Below are positions 57,301 to 64,000 of a DNA stretch of 64,000 nt, in pieces. This DNA is from Congeria kusceri (taxonomy: Eukaryota; Mollusca; Bivalvia; Myida; Dreissenidae): NCBI GenBank assembly GCA_027627225.1, contig CM051036.1, positions 41,921,926 to 41,985,925 of the forward strand. Direction: 5' to 3'. A program made the translations under genes and the position numbers. Position 1 is the first letter of the stretch, and every line of letters begins with the position of its first letter. Below the pieces are notes generated by a model. That model had not been told where the DNA came from, made no database searches, and saw only the letters and a program-made list of their open reading frames with translations.

Positions 57301-57818
57301 GTGTTAGTTACAAGAGTTACTTAGCAAAATCATTTTACTAAAAACGGCTTAATTTATTTATTTTATTTAATATTACAAATTTAATACAGGATGAAGGCAT
57401 CTGTTGTTTTTAGATACTGAAATCGCTATTTTTGTGTTTTTTGCGTGACAACCGTTAAACGTACGGTGTAGTTTGTTTGTCAATCTTCAAAGGGTAGACA
57501 ATATTGTTAAAAATCAAAATAATAATTAAATTAAATTGACAAATAAAGTACATGATGTATATTATATACGTATGTTGATATTTGTAAATTCATTTTTACG
57601 ACATCAACACAGTTTTAAGATTGAAAATCAAATATATTGTATGTTTTCCAGGAAATATGAATACGCTTATCTCCCCTTATAATCAATAAAAGTCGCCGGA
57701 AGTGAACAGGGGCATAACTCGCAAGGGAAGTAACCTTGTTTTGGGAAAGGCCTATTGTCGTTTACAGTCGAGAATAGTCGTATAATGTATCGAGGCCAAA
57801 TTTTAACAAATGTTTTTC
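57301..57818. other. Spacer between family fragments C and B
   Basis: AT-rich. 57755-57830 (TGTCGTTTACAGTCGAGAAT, CGTATAATGTAT) matches 52740-52815 downstream of fragment D, so it is duplicated 3' flank of the gene. Nothing else recognised. Confidence 0.6.
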
Positions 57819-58780
57819 TTATGACCATATTCGTAACTCTAAAACCGACTGACTCCTCCAGTATCCCACAATAGACTTCGCTATCTTTGCTTCAAACACC
57901 ATTGGCAGAGCGCCGATTGTTAACACGAACACTACGTGCATAACGCCAGACCTCTCTGATTCCGTGACCGCGTCGAATTGACCAAGAATGTAGAGCGTAA
58001 GTGCAGATAACGTGATGATAAGAGTGCATTGGAATATAAGTACCTGCATATACACCGGACGATGTTTCTGAATCAAGTATTCGAACAAGTTCTTGCCTCT
58101 TGTACGTACTTTAACAGCCTGGTGCGTTCCAATCATTCTTTCCAGTGTGTTACGAGGCACGTCTATGCCGATACCGTTAATACAGGCCTTTCTGAAGCTC
58201 GTTAGAACATTCGAAACCTCCAAAGTACCATCATGCACTTTGACGTTATTCACGTGTTCGTCCAGATAACCCGATTTTTCAACGGCAGTCAAAAGAAGCT
58301 CTAGATAAACGTTCCCGAATCCGCCTGTTAGTCGGGAGAGATAATACAAGATAGCCACAAGAAGAATACGTAACCAAATATTGTGGTAGGAAAGACAATT
58401 ACTGCTACAAAACACAGTATTGTTATCTGTGAGATTAATAGACTACTTTCCAGGAAGATCATACTTAAAGTATATGCGAGCAATACAATCAGTAAAGGGC
58501 AAATGGCAACCATAAGGCAGAGGACAGGTTTGTTAAATAGCACTCTTGACCTTGTATAATACCTTGTCTGTTCTATTATTGACAAAACGGCTCCTTTGAC
58601 TATAATTACTGCTCCGTTTATGAACGGAACTGCGTTATACATGACGCAGATAACGGATTCCAATGAACATAGCCATACCAAAGGAATTACACATGTCATC
58701 AGCGTATATTTATTTCGGCTAATTCGAACAAACCGTCTTCTCTGAATGAAAATTACTCTATTCACGATTTCGACATTGTC

Positions 58781-61179
58781 AAATCACGCGTAACGAGACT
58801 GGAGAGATAACGCGAGATTTTGAGGTCAGGGGGTTTCCGTGTTCTCGCTCTAAAGTAAACATCGATCAGCTGCTGATGCAGTTTCACATTAACTGCTATT
58901 AAAACTAAAAATAAACAATTAATTAACGTTATATGAAGACGTATTGCTTTAATTTACGATTTTAACGTTCACACACATAATTTAGCGTCGACCATAATTT
59001 AGACCTGTCTGGAAAACAGTATTAATGGTCACACGAGTAGTGTGTCAAAATAGGCAAAAATGAACAAGAAACACCACACCAAACCTACGGTAAGAAGTAA
59101 ACCATACAAACTAAATCGCTGTACATTTACTTTGTACTAAATGTGTAAAAAATAGCCCTACATTGAGTACATTTTCATGGACCCAGAAATTAGTTTTATT
59201 TGATTTGATGAGTGGGGTTTCTCACAGATATATTAATTTGATGTATATATAATTTTTATATGATTTTTTTTCTTTTGACAATTGCAACCTGAATATAAAC
59301 CGGGCCCAGCTAGCTTAGTTGGTAGAGAGCTGGACTGTCAATCCGGATGTTCGCGAGTTCGAGCCCCAGCCCGGCCACATAACTTGTGTGGGATTGGTCA
59401 TAAAATAATTTCTACAGCCATTCTCTCCCTACCTCTGCTTCAAGAAGGGCAGTAGTTACTTTCATTAAAGTATGTAAATTTGGTACTGGTCAACCGTTTA
59501 GATCGGCTAAGGAAAAGTGAGTAGGTTAACTGACCGCCGTAAGGTCTGTACTTTTAGTAGATTTGGCTGTAGTATATCGGTATACAAGATGAGTCCTTCA
59601 GTTCCACATAATAGACCTGTATCCTACTAGTACCATCATAAGGAATATATGCAGCTTCATTATCTTCACTTAATCAACAACACAACAAGAAAAAAGTCCA
59701 TGTCAATGGGGTATTTTCTTTTAATCATAAGCTATAAATATAAAGCATTTCAAAATCACATTCACAGCACACAAATAAACAAAATTACAAAAAGTATTCA
59801 ATTATACTGAAACAAGTATAACAAAAATACATTAGTAATGCTCAAAACATGAAAATGTTTTAATTAGTATATTCCTGTGTAGAGTCAGTACTTAGTCACT
59901 TTTTCACAAGTTTTAGTACAGTTCAGTAAAAAAGCGTGCAGGTTCATCACCAGCTATTGAGTTGGGCAGATACCCCTGACATTTCCAGTGTACCCATTTT
60001 GAACAGGAACTTGGACAGTCACAGATGATGCTGGTTCCAATGTCACAATAAACAAATTTTCTATAGAATGTATATAGCTACTTACCGCAGTGGTTTTACG
60101 CAAAATCACAAAGCGGTCAAGGGTCATATCCCGGCAGACTGAATCGACGAAGAAAATTATTCAGGTCACCAATGGATCACTTTTCCGCTGTCTGCGGGTT
60201 CAGGAATGTTTCACACCAATGATGCTTTGCCCGAGGATGTTTCGACTTGGAACATTGTATACGCACAGATAAGTGATTACTAAATACTTATGACAATCCA
60301 TCAACAACCAGCTGTTATGATAACAACTGTTTCAATTCATTAACATTATTATTTTAAATATATTCACTTGAATTTGGACAATTAATAATATTACTTAACG
60401 TGAACACACATTACATAATATTTATATATTTTTTATAAATGTAATTACATTAAACGTGTTGTGTGTCACAATATGCTTATTCAAGAAGGAATACTACAAT
60501 CAGGTGAATAATCCCCTGAAAAAATCAGGGTGAGACATTCCAGAATCTGTTTGTGATAGTTACCTGAAACAAATAAAGTTTAATTAAAGTATTATTATTA
60601 TTATTGAAAAAATATACTGTAATGCAAACAAAGAATAATATTATGTATAAACATACTGAACTGGCTACTCTACTGTATGCAATTCCGTATATACATTAAA
60701 AACTTCTAAATATTGCCTATACATTTTCTATTGACAAACATTGAAGACACATTTAAGGACTGTTACGGATAAACATAACGTGCATAAAAATAAATATACT
60801 GGCGTTCTCTTCATTATTTCATAACCTAAATGAAAGAAAGGGATTAAATCTAATGCCAAAATAAGATCTGTTGCCTTGATAGCTTAGTTTTTCAATCATT
60901 TAATGATTAATTCCCATACCCCACCCACGTTTAAAACTTTAACCTGTTTAAAACATAACAAAGTGCATATAAAGCATAAATGTGTATAAAAGCCGACTTA
61001 CATATATTTCTCCACAACAAGTAACAGTTTTATTTTCCAGTCATATAGTTAAATGAGCAAAAATTCTCTCATCAAGAACAATTATCAGGATATGCAGACG
61101 TAGCCTAATCAGTAGGAACCCCCCTGACCTCAATCTCCAACGCAGAATGATTACCCTTTATTGGAATGTCGAAAAGGTC
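58781..61179. other. Foreign 2.4-kb block inside pseudogene B
   Basis: It separates two parts of the family that are adjacent in copy A. It contains the family-2 SINE (59303-59512), a short (ATT)n run at about 60590-60605 and otherwise unrecognised AT-rich DNA. AATGTCGAAA at 61165-61174 and TTTCGACATT at 58768-58777 form an inverted pair near its ends, so it may be one TIR element. No transposase frame. Confidence 0.55.
59303..59512 (+). mobile_element. tRNA-derived SINE, family 2, plus-strand copy
   Basis: The head GGGCCCAGCTAGCTTAGTTG, GTAGAGAGCTGGACTGTC and GAGTTCGAGCCCCAGCCCGG has box A and box B in tRNA order. The body has GGGATTGGTCATAAAATAA, CTACCTCTGCTTCAAG and a tail similar to the 21.7-kb copy. 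Not a functional tRNA gene. Confidence 0.83.
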
Positions 61180-62257
61180 AATGCCAGAATCTGCCATATA
61201 ATAACATAAACAGCCTTCCTCGACATAACATCGCTGCCCTGTGATATCCGCGTTCTGTTTCTTGTTCAAGCATGGCCTTGCGCAATACTTCGTCTTCCCC
61301 GAAAAACAATGACGACCATTCCTTTTTCGTCGGCATCCCATTTTCAACAATCTGCTTCAAACTTCTTTGCATAGCTGTAAGCATTATTCCAAGGGTACAG
61401 AGACGTCGACGAGAATGTCGTAGTCACACGGCTGAACGATTTCGTTTTTTGATACGCTACTGAGGAATTGAAAAATGAATATTGGGCAATATGCCAATAT
61501 AATAATTCCTACTATATAAGGACCAGTGGTTGATAAGTTCCATTTCGGCTGCTTAACATTGCACTAAGGCTCTTGGTATTTTCCTTCTGTGTATATGTAT
61601 TCAATTATACAGCGCGAGTACTGAAAAACGTGTGTTGGGAAATTAAAATAACGTCCAGCGAAATATTCTATGCTGGTGTTGACACCTGGAATTTCGGTGA
61701 GATAACAAAAGTAATTTTTATGAAACCAGTGTAAGTCGTTCGTCTTATTATCGTTGTCAACAACTTCAAAAAAAGCATTAACTACATTTATCATGGACAA
61801 ATCATCACCAAAGTCAACGTGGCAAGTGCGATTGTCTTGTGCAATAATATGCAAATTCTCAAGTTCCAATGATCGTGCATTTAGAAGTGAGAACGTGAGG
61901 ATACCGAAGTCAATGTACCAACTCAGATATGGATAATGTTCTTTGTCCGACGAGTATGTCCTAACCCAGTTATGTGGCTTGATAACGTTCGCATGACTTG
62001 ATTCTTCCACGCGTGATGTGCCTGAGGTGTTTAGCCAGAATTGTACAAACATTGGATGGTGCTCATGAAACCGGAGATCAAAATTTCACTCGCTGTTATC
62101 CGATGCAGTAAAATTGCACAATGGCAATAAACCGTTGACCATACGTTTGCGCTGGTCTGCCGTTTGCAATATATTGTCATTCACAAGCGTTTGGGCAATT
62201 AGTGACCAGAGATTGAGTAAAACGAGTGATACGATACTCGTGCGGAGTGCATCTGGT

Positions 62258-63473
62258 CTGTAATAATATAATCCTAAACGTCATTAAACATATATAATAC
62301 AGAATCCCGTTGTTCACTAATTAACTTCTTAAATGAAAAAATAATACGTGCAAAATCGCATATGTACATTGTAAGAAAAAAATTGATGGATTGTAATAAA
62401 CAATGACATGTTTTTGCATACAGAACGGTGTACATTTTATTTGCCAATAGTATAAACGTTCGTTGAAAAAAAAAGTGAACAAACTTACTTATTTATCTCT
62501 CAGTCTTGCGAATTTCGCATTCCATATCCCGCACTCGCTGAATATTTGAACAAGGAATATGTTCATTATTGATAACGTTAAACAGCGAGCGGTAAACTCT
62601 ATCTTTTTAATCTATCTGTTTGCTATGTATAGTAACGCGTCTTTTTTTTCTACAAGTGGTTTGATTTTTAGACATAAGTTGTGTACATTCAACCAAAAAC
62701 CTTATTTCGTTACATTAGAAAAGTGGCGAGTTTATCCACAGAATAGCAATTAATAAAAGATTTCCATTTCGTATACAATTATAATGACAAATATGTATGT
62801 ACGTGGATGAAAATCGATCCAAAGAAATACACAAAAAGTAATGACTAAACAACTTGGTTTAAATAAACAAATGTTTCTATACAACATCCCTTAAACGTAT
62901 CTTTGAAGCATATTCCGCTCGTGACTCAGCATATTTTCTTGAGATATATTGCTATATCGTTATCGTTATATGGCCATACGCGATTTCGCTTCAAGTAGTT
63001 TTTTGTAATTGCACCAAATTGTGTAAGTATTGGTGTGCAAGTTATTAAACAACATAGAGATGATGTTATTAAATGTTTATTACACATAACATTTTAAAGT
63101 TCTTAAATGTTACCGTACACAATTATACATGTATCTAGTGTGCAGAAGCATGTAAGTTTACACGTATGTTAGATACATGTAAAAGCATAGCATATGCGTT
63201 TACACTTATGTGAGATACAATTTGAAACATGGCATAAAAGTTCACTCTTTATTGAGGTTCAATATACACTGATAGATATCTTTTTGTTTTTATACGTCTC
63301 TTCAGCGATGTGGTATATTATGTTAGCAATACTCGCTTTCTAGAAATTGTGCACTTAGCTATTTAGAGAATATTGAACAGTAAGAACCAAAATATGTTTT
63401 ATTTCCATCATCATCATTCATTCGTGACATTTGCAGCTGAAATCTGACCGACCATAAGAAGCATTAGGCACCA
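62258..63473. other. Spacer of the duplicated family unit (uninterrupted version)
   Basis: 62800-63470 matches the spacer left of fragment C (53010-56955) once the three TIR insertions there are removed. It includes GTTTCTATACAACATC, TCGTTATATGGCCATACGCG and TGTGCAGAAGCATGTAAGTT. The stretch 62258-62800 shows nothing I recognise. Confidence 0.7.
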
Positions 63474-64000
63474 TCACGCCCGATTTTCAATCTCCATTGT
63501 CTGACAGTTCCAGTACCGTACAATAGACTGTTCAATCTTTGTTTCCTCCACTTGTCTCTTAATAGTATCACTTTCTTCGATACAAACGACTTCTAACACC
63601 CTTGGCAATGCACCAACGATTACCACAAAGATCACGTGCATGACGTCAGACCTCTCGGACGCTGACGAAACATTGAACTTGTTCAGTATATAAAGAGTCA
63701 CAGCCGACAACGTAATAATAAGCGTGTATTTAAATAGTAATTTGAGTACCTGCAAGTAAATAGGGCGATGTTTCTGAATCAAGTATTCGTACAAATTTCT
63801 TGGTATTCCTTGAACGCCCCCTTTCTGATGCGTTTTCCTCGAAGTGTGTGTTGCGGAAAATCTTTCCAGTGTATTCCGCGAACCATCATTTTCGACGCTA
63901 TTATCACACATTCTGCCGACGCTTGAAACACCCAAATCGTTATTTCCAACTGCAGAATCCAAAATAACAGACTTTTCAACAGCCATTAAAAGCAATTCCA
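63474..64000 (-). CDS. Membrane-protein family, copy E (3' part; runs off the right edge)
   Basis: The frame is open for 175 codons from the window edge to the stop at 63474-63476, covering residues about 632-806 of copy A. It keeps ELLLMAVEKS, NTLERF, IPRNLYEYLIQKHRPIYLQV, SSASERSDVMHVIFVVIVGA, LPRVLEVVCIEESDTIKRQV and EETKIEQSIVRYW. The linker before NTLERF is shorter than in copy A by a few codons, in frame. No stop or frameshift in the visible part, so it may be a functional second copy; the start lies outside the window. Confidence 0.82.
   Translation of the reverse strand, partial: ELLLMAVEKSVILDSAVGNNDLGVSSVGRMCDNSVENDGSRNTLERFSATHTSRKTHQKGGVQGIPRNLYEYLIQKHRPIYLQVLKLLFKYTLIITLSAVTLYILNKFNVSSASERSDVMHVIFVVIVGALPRVLEVVCIEESDTIKRQVEETKIEQSIVRYWNCQTMEIENRA

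Larger units (their letters stand above)
57819..62257 (-). pseudogene. Membrane-protein family, disrupted copy B
   Basis: It covers the family from signal peptide to C-terminus in two blocks (62257-61180 and 58780-57819) split by about 2.4 kb of foreign sequence. Lesions I can see: no ATG before the signal-like LVLLNLWSLIAQTL; TGA at 62086-62088 after CNFTASDNSE; TAG at 61564-61566 after EGKYQEP; loss of about 120 codons near 61400 (between VQPCDYDILVDVS and LGIMLTAMQRSLKQ); the 2.4-kb insertion after GRFWH; a frameshift between 58415 and 58330 (FGYVFF / LYYLSRLTGGFG); a short deletion near 57893 in the C-terminal motif. Where present it aligns well to copy A, including DVPRNTLERM and YLIQKHRPVYMQV. 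Copy A has no intron here, so the 2.4-kb block is unlikely to be one. Confidence 0.85.

Noticed and set aside
58781..61179. Reading the 2.4-kb block in pseudogene B as an intron
   Set aside because: Intact copy A has no intron at this point and the flanking frames carry other disabling lesions.

Overview
The window is nuclear DNA from an animal. The genes have many short, phase-matched exons with GT..AG introns. The spaces between exons are filled with minisatellites, fold-back elements and tRNA-derived SINEs. The protein content and the style of repeats point to a bivalve mollusc. The fold-back element with arms like GGATTAGCCTGTGC is one I associate with Dreissena-type mussels; that attribution comes from memory and is an inference. 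There are no prokaryotic operons, CRISPR arrays, rRNA genes or intact tRNA genes.

Region 1 (about 1.0-7.5 kb, + strand) holds a complete ten-exon IMPACT gene (RWD domain plus C-terminal IMPACT/YigZ-type domain, 311 aa), a regulator of the GCN1/GCN2 translation-control pathway. Region 2 (7.5-15 kb) has no gene I recognise; it holds a SINE, a MITE, TIR elements and two composite elements made of a hairpin plus tandem units.

Region 3 (15.0-40.7 kb, + strand) is one 32-exon gene that splices in frame to 1,599 aa. It is an alpha-2-macroglobulin/complement-superfamily protein with a signal peptide, macroglobulin domains, an inserted LDL-receptor class A domain and a hydrophobic C-terminal tail. 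The thioester site reads GAGEM where the family normally has GCGEQ, so thioester chemistry is predicted to be absent. LDLa plus a lost thioester is the layout known for insect Mcr (macroglobulin complement-related), so an Mcr-like, non-proteolytic, surface or junction role is the best inference. Its introns carry 52-, 48- and 68-bp minisatellites and several MITEs.

Region 4 (45.4-64.0 kb, - strand) is a tandem family of an unrecognised multi-pass membrane protein. One copy is intact (823 aa, single coding exon). One is a heavily damaged pseudogene spread over 57.8-62.3 kb, two are 3' fragments (52.8 and 57.0 kb), and one runs off the right edge (63.5-64.0 kb). Two paralogous segments of this region act as filled and empty sites, which fixes the boundaries of three TIR-element insertions. 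This region also holds a 24-bp minisatellite rich in CACGTG sites, a perfect AT-cored inverted repeat and a nested fold-back MITE built of TCGTGGGAACGA motifs.

The genes do not form a functional unit. IMPACT and the Mcr-like gene are ordinary neighbours on the + strand, and the membrane-protein family converges on the 3' end of the Mcr-like gene. All exon joins were made by eye from splice consensus, reading phase and family similarity; no search was run.
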